The notes under the pieces: model-generated
Database searches by the model: none
What the model was told of the DNA's origin: nothing
Seen by the model: only the letters and a program-made list of their open reading frames with translations
In this document: positions 23,323 through 34,600 of the stretch, in pieces
How the letters are laid out: each line of letters opens with the position of its first letter
Position numbering within the stretch: the first letter of the stretch is position 1
Program-made: the position numbers and the translations under genes
From: Silurus meridionalis
Taxonomy: Eukaryota; Chordata; Actinopteri; Siluriformes; Siluridae
Direction of reading: 5' to 3'
Assembly (NCBI RefSeq): GCF_014805685.1
Contig: NC_060909.1
Span: 6,493,792 to 6,557,791 of the forward strand
Length of the DNA stretch: 64,000 nucleotides

Positions 23323-24179
23323 CATTTATTGAGGCTTTAATATTTTTTTAAACATGCAGCTTGTTTTGTTTTATACAGCATGTACTGCATCACAGTTTGT
23401 GACTTTTTGTCATTTGTACTCTTTTTATTTTTCTCAGTTTCTCACTAATAGTCTCTCTCAGCTCTTAGTTCTTGGCACCTCATTCACACCTCCTGTTCAC
23501 AAGCATAGTGACAAAGGCTTTAATTAACATAAAGCTGCAAAACTGAGTTTGATTTGCTAGTAGATAATTAAACTTTTATTCAGAAAAACAAACACCTGGA
23601 TTCAACTTCAGTGACAAAATAGTGAAAATGTACAGTAGAAGTAAACAGGTGACGGTTTCACAGGTGTAAGAGCAGGTGCACATTCCTAATGTAATTAACA
23701 ATATAACCACACGATGTCAGTGTTCTCAAACACAACCATACAGAGTTTCTTTCTGTGACAATGTTTTTGATACATAGTTTAGTTACAATAGTTTGTGTAG
23801 TAATTGAAATGAAATGAGCTCATTTAAAAGCTCAATATCGTATTAAATCTACATCTGGATTATTGAAATGCTCTGGAATAATGTTTTAACGTCTCCAATA
23901 CAGAAACCCCCAGTGAATCCATGCATCCATCCTTTCATCCATTCATCTATTGTTCATTCATTAAACAATGTTAGGACTTTATTCATATATAGTACATGCA
24001 CACACATTATTTTAAAAAATAGTATGCATACTTATTTAAATTTGCACTTTGCTTTTAAATATTTTAAGTATTACTAAAGATCATACATTTTCAATTTTCT
24101 TTTTTAATTATTTTTTTCTAGCATATGATTTGTACTTTCATGTTTCTCCATTCAAAGACATCCAAGTGTGAATTTGTTA

Positions 24180-24255
24180 CAATCTATTTAGTTCTTTAAA
24201 GCTACTTTGAGACAAAGTCCATTGTTAAAAGTGCTATACAAATAAATAAAATGTA
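24180..24255 (+). repeat. Teleost LINE/SINE tail fragment
   Basis: 'aaagctactttgagacaaag' followed by 'ccattgttaaaagtgctata' and 'caaataaataaaat'. The same tail ends the element at 28975-29790 and appears again at 63762-63825. Confidence 0.6.
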
Positions 24256-24369
24256 ATTAAATGAGTTGTAGTATTAATTTTTAGTATGTATACAAATTTT
24301 GTAAGCATACATACTGATTTTGCAGAAAATATTTTAGTATGTATAATTATTTAGTATTGTGTAATCTGT

Positions 24370-24660
24370 ATACATCACATGAACAACGGTATTGGATCAC
24401 CTGACTTTTCCAGCCATAGGTTCCTCCCCAAACTGTTACCACAAAGTTGGAGGCATACAATTCTATAGCATGTCTTTCTGATGCAGTAGCATAAAATGTT
24501 TCTTTAAATTAAGAGACCCAAACTTGTTCGGAAAGACAATGCCCCTGTGCACAAAGCCAGCACAATCCAAAATCTAGTGGAACATCTTCCCAGAAAAGTG
24601 GAGAGCATTATAACAGGAAATGGGAACTACATGTGGAATGCGATGTTAAAAAAAGTACAC
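24370..24660 (+). mobile_element. Tc1/mariner-type remnant, internally deleted
   Basis: Contains 'ccccaaactgttaccacaaa', 'gacaatgcccctgtgcacaa' (transposase-type DNAPVH) and 'ccaaaatctagtggaacatc'. Stops and deletions make it non-functional. Confidence 0.6.
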
Positions 24661-25494
24661 ACACATTTTATTTACACTGTCTGATAACATTTAAACATTA
24701 ACGTTTATACAATCCTTTTCTAATGAGGACAAATTATAAAGCTGACTGATATGCAAGTCATTGTATTTTCCACACTAACCACAAGATGGCGATGATTTCA
24801 AATGAACCACAGCGTCAAAGGCGAACACAGACTGTCAAAATTAAACCTAAAAAAATATTTTGTAAGAAAAAAAAAAATAGGCTTAATTTTGCTATTAAGC
24901 CTACACAGAAACTCTTTCAGACAACAAGTATCTCGTAACAATGACCTTTTAGTTCAAGTGTTCATCGAGCAAATATTTAAGTGAAAGGTGGGCCTCACTT
25001 TAAATCTCCAAACCCATAAAACTGTCTGAATAGTGTGTGTGCAGCAGCCCAAAGCACTCGAACCCAAATAAAGCAGGGTGGTGCTGTGAGCAAATATTTG
25101 AGAAACAGTTTCATGTCAGTGAGGCATTGATTTCCTAAACACACACACACACACACCTTTCTTCCTTAGTGGAGCAACCCAAGCTGAGCTGGACAGCAGG
25201 AAACACCAAGCCTAAAGGATCACACAGCTGTTGTCACTCATGCAAAGAGATGTGAAATCAAGTCAAGCCACCTTATTTGTCCCCTCCTTTCACACTCACA
25301 ATGAACAAGTATCTTTGGACAAAATAAAACAAGTGATCCAATCAAATATTTACTATGCAATTATCTGTAGAGAATTATAATGACTGATTTAAGCAACTTT
25401 TACTTTGTTATTCACTTCAATTCTAAATGGGTTAAAGAACTGATTCAGAAATACATTATATATACAGATGTCCTGAAACAGACGTCAGCACATG

Positions 25495-25605
25495 ATTATG
25501 CTTGTATGCTGTGGGCTTACAGTTTCCCTACACCGAATATTAGAAAACTAAACTTGTTCCAGCATGACAACCCTCCTGTACACAGATTAAACTCTATAGG
25601 AAAAA
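25495..25605 (+). mobile_element. Short Tc1/mariner transposase fragment
   Basis: One frame reads NLFQHDNPPVHRLNSI, close to the FQHDNAPVH motif around the second aspartate of Tc1-type DDE transposases. Only about 110 bp is recognisable. Confidence 0.55.
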
Positions 25606-26046
25606 TTGTGTTAATATTTTAACCCTAAAATCCAGTAAAAAAAACCTACCCAGAAGTGTATATTTTATAATATGTGTAATGGTCATAGAGTCATTGAGTG
25701 TAAATTCATGTTTGTAAACAGTTTTTGTACATTCTTGATATTAGAGAGCTTTGTAAATTTTTGGAAATGTGCTCTTTTCTACTTTTACACTAATGCTTTC
25801 ACATAGAAGACATGAAAAAAATCCACAGTGTCTTAGACATTTACAAAACAATACTACTGTGTTTGACTTTTCATCAATAGTATAATAGAAATTCTGTAAT
25901 TTTATAAAATACAAAAAAAGTAAATCTCTCCTATTTCTACTTATAATTTTTTTTTTTTACTAAATTTTGTCTTATACTGTCTTAAAATGTACTTTCCATC
26001 AAAAATGTTATAGCAAATGGAAAATGGCAATGTAAAGTTTACAATA

Positions 26047-26275
26047 AAAACTTTCTTTCGGCTTCTCCCGTTAGGGGCCGCCGCAGCGGATCATCTGCAT
26101 GTTTGATTTGGCACATGTTTTTACGCTGGATGCCCTTTCTAACGCAACCCTCCCCATTTATCCGGTCTTGGAGCCGGCACTAAGAGCGGCTGGAGTTGGT
26201 TCCCTGACCGGGGATCGAACCCGGGCCGCAGTGGTAAGAGCGCCACATCCTAACCACTAGACCACCAGGGACCCC
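26047..26275 (-). mobile_element. tRNA-Glu-derived SINE (family G, copy 1) with perfect TSD
   Basis: Flanked by the 13-bp direct repeat AAAGTTTACAATA (26034-26046 and 26276-26288). The reverse complement starts TCCCTGGTGGTCTAGTGGTT and has the B-box GGGTTCGATCCCCGG, i.e. a tRNA-Glu-like head, then a body with GGATAAATGGGGAGGGTTGC and ends near GAGAAGCCGAAAGAAAG. The intact head and perfect TSD suggest a fairly recent insertion. Confidence 0.9.
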
Positions 26276-26682
26276 AAAGTTTACAATAGAATACAAAAAG
26301 TATACAGTTATCAATACATTCTCTTTAAAATGACTGAATGGTGAACAAATTCATGTATAATTTGTTCTGTATAAGATTTTTACTTAGCATCATCCAGGTA
26401 AGAGGTATGTACATCACACTCAAACCAATGTTTAGCACATGTATGCCTTTTAATATATTACTATGTAAGGAGAATATCTAAACTATATAAGGGGGAATAA
26501 TTGATTTCAACTTATAAATAAATAAATAACAGGTGCACACCTTAAAGGTCTGACTATCATGGATGAAATTGCAGAGAGCAATTGAGTTGATAAAATGTGC
26601 CATGAGCAGGAAAAGGCTCAGAGCCATATGTAGTAGTGTACTGACTTCAGACTGATTGAGCAAACAATCCTCTCTTTCTCTC

Positions 26683-26684
<2 letters not shown>

Positions 26685-26737
<53 letters not shown>
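26685..26737. repeat. (AC)n microsatellite
   Basis: About 26 AC units. Confidence 0.95.
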
Positions 26738-26738
<1 letters not shown>

Positions 26739-27006
26739 ACTTTAAAGGCAAAGTTCAACAATTTTTCAAAATTCCATTAAATTGTCACTCCAAAATGGAA
26801 GCATGAAGTTTAAAGCTGGGAATTGGAGCTGTAGTGGGAGTCAATCGACTCGTGTCAGATTTATCAGGAAGTATGTTTACTGCATTTCCTCCCTCTGCAT
26901 TCTCACTGCGTCCTTGCCTACAGTGTTTAGTCTGCTCTCTGGAGTGTGTGTGTTTACTGCATATGCTGCAAGGTGAGAACGCTCAGGCAGTGTGAGAGTG
27001 TGTGAA

Positions 27007-27008
<2 letters not shown>

Positions 27009-27080
<72 letters not shown>
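27009..27080. repeat. (GT)n microsatellite
   Basis: About 34 GT units in an AGTGTGTG context. Confidence 0.95.
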
Positions 27081-27082
<2 letters not shown>

Positions 27083-27659
27083 AGCCTGTGCGTTTGGCTT
27101 GGTGAGGTCTCAGCCTGATGCATAATTAAGCAGCAGTAGTTTGGAGGCCAGACACAGACGAGTGAAAGGCGCTGAGGACTAAGGGCACAGCCTGCCTGGA
27201 ACACACACACACATTCGCACAATACACACTACACCCATCTCATATACAGCCTCTCAGGTACAATATGGCACGCTCCATTGCCAGTGCCACCCCTCCCACT
27301 GCCACAGTCTGGAACCTCTCTGTTTTTCAACAGATCGAGAAAAAAGATCATACAGAAAGAGAAAATACCCATTCAGGAGGCAGCAGAGAAACTTTCTGTT
27401 CTGAACAGAGAGAAAGAAAATGAAATCAGTAAGGAATTGACTGTGTTTTAAAAGAAAAAAGAATCCCTGAAATTTTTACTTTGATGCAATATTAGTGTTT
27501 TTTTAGTAGTACTTTGAAGAATTATTGGCATCCATAAAAAATGGGCAAAAAATACACAAAATTCTCTTTGATTCATATTTTCAACTTATAACTAAAGAAA
27601 AATGGGACTTTAGAGAGTTAAATAAAAAGGAATGAAGGATGAAAGCAAAAAATACTTAA

Positions 27660-27734
27660 AAAAAAGAATAAATAATAACAATAATATTAATAATAATGAT
27701 AATAATAATAATAATAATTATTATTATGAGAATA

Positions 27735-27786
<52 letters not shown>
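27660..27786. repeat. (AAT)n trinucleotide repeat, partly palindromic
   Basis: AATAATAAT runs broken by TTATTATTATGAG near 27719-27732, so the left part can pair with the centre. Confidence 0.9.
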
Positions 27787-27787
<1 letters not shown>

Positions 27788-28770
27788 CCCATTAATCATA
27801 CAGGTGCCTTTGGAAAAAAAAACATGACTTTCAAAGATCTGTCATGAATCATCACAGTTTTAAAAATGAAAGACAACAATATTTGTTGACCTGCACAATC
27901 ATCCAACAAAAATCGGTTTTCACGGAAGAACCATTCTTGATTTCCCAAAGAACCTTTCATTAAAATGTTAAAAGAACCACTTTTTTTTCTTTTTCCAAAT
28001 CTATTTTCATGGTTCTTGAGTTTAACCCTTAACAGTAACCTCATGGATCTTTAGACTGTTAATGTCGAGTGGTCTTCAATTAAAGAGCACTGTATCCAGA
28101 GGTAGGGCATCAGGATCAATCAGGCAGAAAGACGAAAGTGGTACCTTAGGACCATGTCTTCTTTTCTCTCTCTCTCTCTCTGCCCCTATTGTTACATAAT
28201 AATAAAGGCATATGAAATAATAATAAAAGCTGACATATGTGTGCTTCATCAGTCAGCTGTTTTTCTGCTTAAACTGCTTTATACAAGATTAGATTTAATC
28301 AGCATTAGAGATTACTGTGTGTGAAGAGCCTTTACGCTGAAGAACCTTTTCAAACATTAACAACCTTTTTCTGCAATTGAAAGGTTCAATGGATTTTAAA
28401 TTTTCTTTACAGAACCAAACACCTTGACACAGGACCATATACGAACATTTAGAGTGTGATGCATAGAAAACTTCATTCTTGAAATGGGAGTATAATAAAA
28501 GAAAAAGAAAAAAAAAAGAAATACGAAGATTTATTATGAATGTATGAATTCACATTCAGTTCATTTCAAAATCACCTTTCTTCTGCTTCCTAAATGGTTT
28601 GCTTGACAGTGACAAGTTGCTGGTCTTCAGCAAGCATAAGTGGAATTACAACAGGAAGTGTGCCTCGTATTTGGATTAGTTTGAAATCCACATTATTGAA
28701 CCTGCACACACCAACAAGAAGCTTTAAAAACAAAGAAACATACAAAAAAAAAAAAAAAGCATACACATCA

Positions 28771-28956
28771 TGGCTTTAAGATGCTGAGTTTCTGATTTTA
28801 AGGTTGTGAGTTCAAATCCCAACCAAGCTGCCAAAACCACCACCAAGCTCCCACTACTGGATCTTTGAGCAACACCTCAACTGCTTAGTTTATACATAAG
28901 ATAATTGTAATACGCTCTGGATAAGGGTGTGTGCCAAATGCCATAAATGTAAATAT
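28771..28956 (+). mobile_element. tRNA-derived SINE (copy 2)
   Basis: Head TGGCTTTAAGATGCTGAG and B-box-like GTGAGTTCAAATCCC, then CAAGCTGCC and the tail CTCTGGATAAGGGTGTGTGC CAAATGCCATAAATGTAAAT. Preceded by an A-run. Same family as 9766-9909. Confidence 0.75.
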
Positions 28957-28974
28957 ACTAACTATAAGGTGGTA

Positions 28975-29790
28975 GAGCATTCTCACATTTAGCTCCTAAA
29001 TTTTGGAATAGGCTTCCTGATAGTGTTCAGGACTCAGACACACTCTCCCAGTTTATGTGCAGATTAGTCCTACACATAACACATCACGTCATAACCTTGT
29101 GCTCCAGTACATCTGATCACATGCACATTATCAACTTGTGCTTGTTAATATAATAATCAGCAGCTACGCTAATTCCTCTCCACTGCTTCTCTTTCTCTAC
29201 CCATCCTGAAGCATTCTGAGGTTGCTCCAGCCCCAGTCGTGTCCCACCTCATGAAGATCGAAAAGTGAACCTTTAAAGAAGTGGATGCCGACCACGCAAA
29301 CATCTCAAACCATCTAGAGACGTACCAGCGCCAGTTGGATTCCACGTCATGTGGAGTTTGGACATTGGACCTCTGAGTGTCTAAAGGCTCGGGCATGGAG
29401 AAGCTGGTGTCTCAAATGTTGAGCTATTTTATAAGTTGCTCAGTAGCTCCTGGTTCCATAACCTCAAATGACTGTATAAGACTGTAGAAAGAACATTACT
29501 CACAATCTTACACTTCAATGTTAATGTTAGTTCTCACTCTCCAGTGTTCTGTATTGTTTAAAGACTATAATCACACTCTTGATGTCACCCAGATGAGGAT
29601 GGGTTCCCCTTTTGAGTCTGGTTCCTCTCGAGGTTTCTTCCTCATAACATCTAAGGGAGTTTTTCCTTGCCACAGTCAACATGGCTGCTCATCAGGGATA
29701 AATGCACACCATTCACCTTCACTGTCAAATTCTGTAAAGCTGCTTTGAAAAAATGTCCGTTGTTAAAAGTGCTATAGAAATAAACTTAGA
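28975..29790 (+). mobile_element. 3' end of a non-LTR retrotransposon (LINE), decayed
   Basis: Just after the SINE, one frame reads RAFSHLAPKFWNRLPDSVQ, the familiar C-terminal end of LINE ORF2 proteins in fish. It is followed by a 3' region with GGTTCCTCTCGAGGTTTCTT, GGAGTTTTTCCTTGCCACAG and the tail AAAGTGCTATAGAAATAAA. Stops break the frame. Confidence 0.6.
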
Positions 29791-30060
29791 CATAAATGAA
29801 GCTTCAAGACACCATACAACGAAATGTACCTGAACATAAAGAGGACAGTCCTTAAAAGTAAAACTACGAATATAAGAGTGGACAGGGATCTTCTATAAGT
29901 GTAGAGAAAGCTTTTATTTTTATTTTTTTCAACCATTATTTGTATTCACAAAATATTCATAACAGAGCACATGATCAGGGTTAAAAAAGTGTACTTTCTT
30001 GGGAAGACAAAATATAAATGAAAACAAGACCGCTTTCTATACATTATTCAATTCTGCTTC

Positions 30061-30246
30061 TTTTATTTACAGCAATTGGCAGATGCCTTTATTCAGAACG
30101 ATTATCTCATTCATACAACCGAGCAGCTATGATATTAAGGGCCTTGCTCAGGGACCCAGGTGCAGCAGCTTGGTGTAGCTGGGATTTGAACTTTTAACCT
30201 TCAGATGTAAAGTTCAATGTCTTAACCACTAAGATACCACCTTCCC
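30061..30246 (-). mobile_element. tRNA-derived SINE (copy 3)
   Basis: The reverse complement carries TTAGTGGTTAAGACATTGAA, a degraded B box (AAAGTTCAAATCC), CAAGCTGCTGCACCTGGGTC and the tail CTGAATAAAGGCATCTGCCA. Confidence 0.7.
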
Positions 30247-30507
30247 CTGTCCATTAAAGGGTACAGATTTTTCTGATGTTAAATGCAACATACTATCAAA
30301 TAATTCATATAAAACAAAATGATCGTCAGAATAAAAAAATTTTGACAGATCTGTTGAATGGTGAGGGCAGGGTGTAGTGTGTTTCGCCTGGACGGTGTGA
30401 AGTGCTGCAATCCTGACGAGTTGAGATGTGATAAATCCACTTAACACGCTGCATGAACACCACCTCAACTCCTTGATCCTGCTCTGGCTGATTTCTGCTG
30501 CCTCTGA

Positions 30508-30612
30508 CACACACACACACTGACACACACACACACTGACACACACACACACTGACACACACACACACTGACACACACACACACACACACTGACACACAC
30601 ACACACACACAC
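30508..30612. repeat. Compound (AC)n repeat with periodic TG interruptions
   Basis: Blocks of ACACACACACAC are separated by CTGAC at near-regular spacing. The minus-strand VCVCQCVC frames across it are artefacts. Confidence 0.95.
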
Positions 30613-30789
30613 CGACACATGATGTTGGGGCTGAGCAGGTGATAATCTGATCAGTTAGTCATTAATCCGAGTCCCACGGGGTCAGTTCAGCTTCAGATCG
30701 GAGGAGAGCGGCGCCATGAACTACACTAACGTCCTGAAATAGAATGTAGTGGCTGGAGAAGACAGGTACTGATAAATAGCAGGAATGCA

Positions 30790-31160
30790 GGAGATGAGCA
30801 CAGAGCAGATCGAATGGAGAACAAAAAGTGTCACGGTTTGATAAAGGAGATAAAGCGGGGGAAAGAAGAAAAGAGGAAGGTTAATCATGTGAAAGAAAGA
30901 CAGAAAAAAAGGGCAGAGAAGAATACAGGCAGAAATACAATAGTCAGTGAGAATGGGGCAAGAAAAGACAGTCTGAAGGTAAACACAATAAAAATAGAAA
31001 AAAAAAAAACCCAGAACAGGCGAGGTGTGAAAAGAGCAGCAAAGGCGAGAAGATGGACAGGTGAGGTGACAGCAAGAAAGGTTTAAAAGTGGCCAATGAG
31101 GAATTGAGGTGAAAACATTAGCAAGTGAGATGAGGCGTTGAGGTGAAGATGGCAGGTCAG
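30790..31160 (+). repeat. Purine-rich tract
   Basis: The + strand is dominated by G and A (AAAGAAGAAAAGAGGAAGG and similar) for about 370 bp. It gives a lysine/arginine-rich frame (30814-31086) that has no other sign of being a gene. It leads into the purine-rich minisatellite. Confidence 0.7.
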
Positions 31161-31179
31161 GTGTTTAGGTATGGAGATT

Positions 31180-31535
31180 AGTTAAGATGTTGAACTGGAG
31201 ATGGGCAGATGAAGAGAGGTGTTGAACTAGAGATGGGTAGGTTAGGTATTGAGAAATAGGTAGGCAGATGAGGTGTTGAGATTAGGTGAGGTGTTGAGGT
31301 AGAAATGAGAAGGTAAGTTATGATGTTGAGGTAGAGAGGGGCAAGGTGAGGTGCTGAGGTAGAGAGGGGCAGGCGAGGTGTTGAGGTAGAGAGGGGCAGG
31401 AGATGTGTTGAGGTAGAGAGGGGCAGGAGATGTGTTGAGGTAGAGAGGGGCAGGAGATGTGTTGAGGTAGAGAGAGGCAGGTAGAGAGGGGCAGGTGAGG
31501 TGTTGAGGTAGAGAGGGGCAGGTGAGGTGAGAAGA
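31180..31535. repeat. Minisatellite, 27-bp core unit
   Basis: The core TGTTGAGGTAGAGAGGGGCA GGAGATG is tandem and nearly identical at about 31380-31490, with more diverged copies either side. Unit length is a multiple of three, so minus-strand frames give repetitive LPLSTSTHLL peptides. Confidence 0.9.
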
Positions 31536-31689
31536 GGGTTCAAACTGTGACTTGTTTGGGAAAAAAAAAAAAAATACACTGAGGGTGTACCAGGACATTT
31601 TAAAAGCTAACAGCAAAAACAAGGAACCACACTATTCACTTCTTCCTATTAACTGCACAGTGATGAAGTGAGAGAACAGACACAGCAGA

Positions 31690-34600
31690 TTTAACAGGCA
31701 CGAGAAGGTTTTAAGAAAAAAAAATGCCTTTATTTTACAACTTTAAAAAGCAATTTAAAGCACAAAGATTGAACTTTTTTTAATATAAACATTTTTTTTC
31801 CTGCATAAAAATGGTGGCGTGTGCACGTTGTGCTTGCATTGCAAACTGTGTCCAGCCTCTCGGGGCTCTCGCCGTCTCGCCTTTTTTATTGCATACGTCA
31901 CATGTAACCGACTCCTCGTGGATCTGCTTCCAGTTCAGGACTGTGCAGAAGAGAAGGTAGAGGAGGAGATGACAAAAAATAAAAACACACACGAAAAAAA
32001 CCCAAAAAACAAAAAGACAAATGTACACAGCGAACACAGTAGCAGCTCTCTGATGAAGATCTTGCACATTGTCCAGAGGGGGAAAATAAACAATAATTAT
32101 TGAAAGAAAAAATGATTAGAATAAATTAACAGACTGACAGTGTTTGTGCTTTAATGCTGTTTATACCAACAGCTAACCATAATTCAAACCCCAAAGCAAC
32201 TCAGGATATGAAACGGAGATTCCTGTGACAGATCAGCTGCCCCAAGTTTCTCATTATTTAGCGCATAATGCTAGCAGAACAGTTGCACACATCCCCATAG
32301 ACGGCTGTGATTATTATAGTCTCTCCTCTGGATCTCTCTCTACTCTATAGAAATCTACTCTTACAAAACTAAACAGCATTACAAGGCCTTATAAAGGTAA
32401 TCAGATTCACACTATTATTTATATCGCCACCATTCATTACATAACAATATACAAAAACAAAACAAAAAAGAACAAAATAATCTTTAAAGACTTTGGTATG
32501 AACAAAAGATTTTCAGATCCTCCTAGTAACAATGTTATTTCCCTTTTAAGACCGAAGTCCTGTTATTATGCCAAGTATGAAATGTGCATAGAAATCTTCA
32601 TAAGATGAATGTTTAAACCCGAACACTGATACAAAAGTGATGTTTAAGGAAAAGACAGTCATTAAAAAAAAAGATAAATCTGTCATGAGTTGAAAAGTCT
32701 CTTGGACTAAACTCCACCTAGCAAGCAGCGACACAATCCCAAGATCTTGAGTAAGACATCTTCGCGTTTTCTCTAATAATAATAATAAGTGTGTGCTGAG
32801 GGAAATAGCCAACAGGCAGCGCATTGAGATGGGCAGAATACTGTACATGTCTGTGTCTTGGCTGAGACTGGATCGGATCGGGGAAAAGTGACCGAGCTCT
32901 CCAGGGTAAAGGTTTTGCTACTGAGCTTGAGACATCTGTGCTTCTGAGGAGCACAAGGTGATCGGGCCAAATGCTTCTACACACACTCTCGCACACACAA
33001 AACATCTCAATTGAAGCCGGAGCTATGGCGCACTGGGGAAGGCTTTACACATGGTACATTTATTCCAATAGCTTGCGTTTTTAGCTTTTTTTTATTTATA
33101 GAAGTGAAAATCTTTTAGATACAAGACTTGAATTATAAATTCTCTGCCTTTTTTATATAATAATTATGTACACTAAAAAAATAATTCTGGAAATATTAAA
33201 CTTTCTTACAACTTTGGTAACTCTGATATTTTACCAGTAGATTAGGGCTAGATAAAACCTACACAAGCCTATAAAAACAAAAATACGTTTAATAAAACTT
33301 ATTTTCTATCAGGTGTCAGCTGTCGAAAGCTGCGTTAATGTTGATATCAAGCTGACACTCAGGTTTTTATTGACATACGGTTGTTCTGTAGAGAACGCCC
33401 AAACATCACTCATTCATAACTTTGGAGCTCAGAGTATGAGTATGTCAGAGTAAGTGTATATAACATTGATGTGAAGTCTGGGGAATTACAAACAACTGAC
33501 AGTTATGGTGCTGAGACCATAATTTAAAAAATCTCAAACAGTAAAAGACTAAAGAACTGACAAGGGGGAAGAAATGATTAGTCGTGACAACGCAATGACA
33601 TGCCAGAAGTATTTTTAAATATCTTATGAAAATAGTAACAGTGGGTTCAATGGGCTACAAAGTCAGTTGTCATGATGATCTCAAACAAACAAAAAATCTA
33701 ATCGAAAAATCTGCGACTTGAAACATTGCACCTGATTACACGGCATATGGGGTCATAAAGGGTTTTATGTAGGTTTCATATAGCCCTATATTTATTAAAG
33801 TTACCAAAACTTTAAACACACTGTATAGCTTATGAGAATCAGTCATTCTCTTCTGCTCCACTGAACACATTCAGTGCAGGCTGTACAGTCTGATGTACAG
33901 ACAATATGCTTCACTTATACGAAGTATGAATTCAAGCCAGATGTTCTGTCAATCTGCATCCCCACGGGACGTTCATTCGGTTTAAGACTCAAACAGACGT
34001 CAAAACTAAAGTAATGGATTAAGAAAAGAAAAAAAAAAAAAGAGAAGAGGAAAAGGAAAATCAATCAAGCTACAATGCTGCAATCAACAACCCAGCTGAT
34101 TGCCTTATATGTTTAATTCAAACCTGTTAAACAGAATTAAGCCCACACACAGGTATGTGAAGGAACGCAATGATTCAATTACTCATAGGACGTGAATGAA
34201 CAGAAAGTGACCGGCACCTAGTGCGGTTCAGACCGTCAGCATTTAGGACTGTTTTATGGCGACGACTTTTACGTCCTTGCACCTTTTAGCTTTTGGTTAA
34301 GGTTTACGGTTTGAGATGATGGGCAATGACAGCAAATGGTCAGTCATGCTACTTAAAAGTTTCCATAGAACTGCAGAGTCTGCAGTAAGCTGTTCTCAGT
34401 CACCCTTCCCCAGAGGAGCTCTGGGTAATTCATTGGCTCACGTTGCTGCTACATGCGGTTCACAAATCAATAAAAAAAAAAAAAAAAAAGAAAAAAAGAA
34501 AAGAAAAACCTGTTATAAATTTAAAAACCTAATCAAGGACAACTTTCAGCCTGGCTAGCCTTTGATTTGATCAGAAAGTCATTCAAATGGCTATGTCTGT

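Larger units (their letters stand above)
21454..31689. other. Intergenic region between paqr5 and glce
   Basis: No conserved gene seen. Contains paqr5's upstream side, a decayed teleost repeat (22395-22505), several microsatellites, Tc1-type fragments, three SINEs, a LINE 3' end and a minisatellite. Stretches at 25625-26030 and 27230-27640 show nothing recognisable. Confidence 0.7.

Noticed and set aside
30229..30618. Cysteine/valine-rich frames at several (CA)n tracts (3264, 30229, 41561 and others)
   Set aside because: Direct translations of dinucleotide repeats.
30480..30620. CRISPR-like regular spacing of AC blocks
   Set aside because: Short dinucleotide blocks separated by CTGAC are a compound microsatellite; there are no spacers or palindromic repeats and the genome is eukaryotic.
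31178..31622. Two overlapping proline/leucine/serine/threonine-rich frames on the minus strand
   Set aside because: Produced by the 27-bp minisatellite, whose unit is a multiple of three; not a coding signal.
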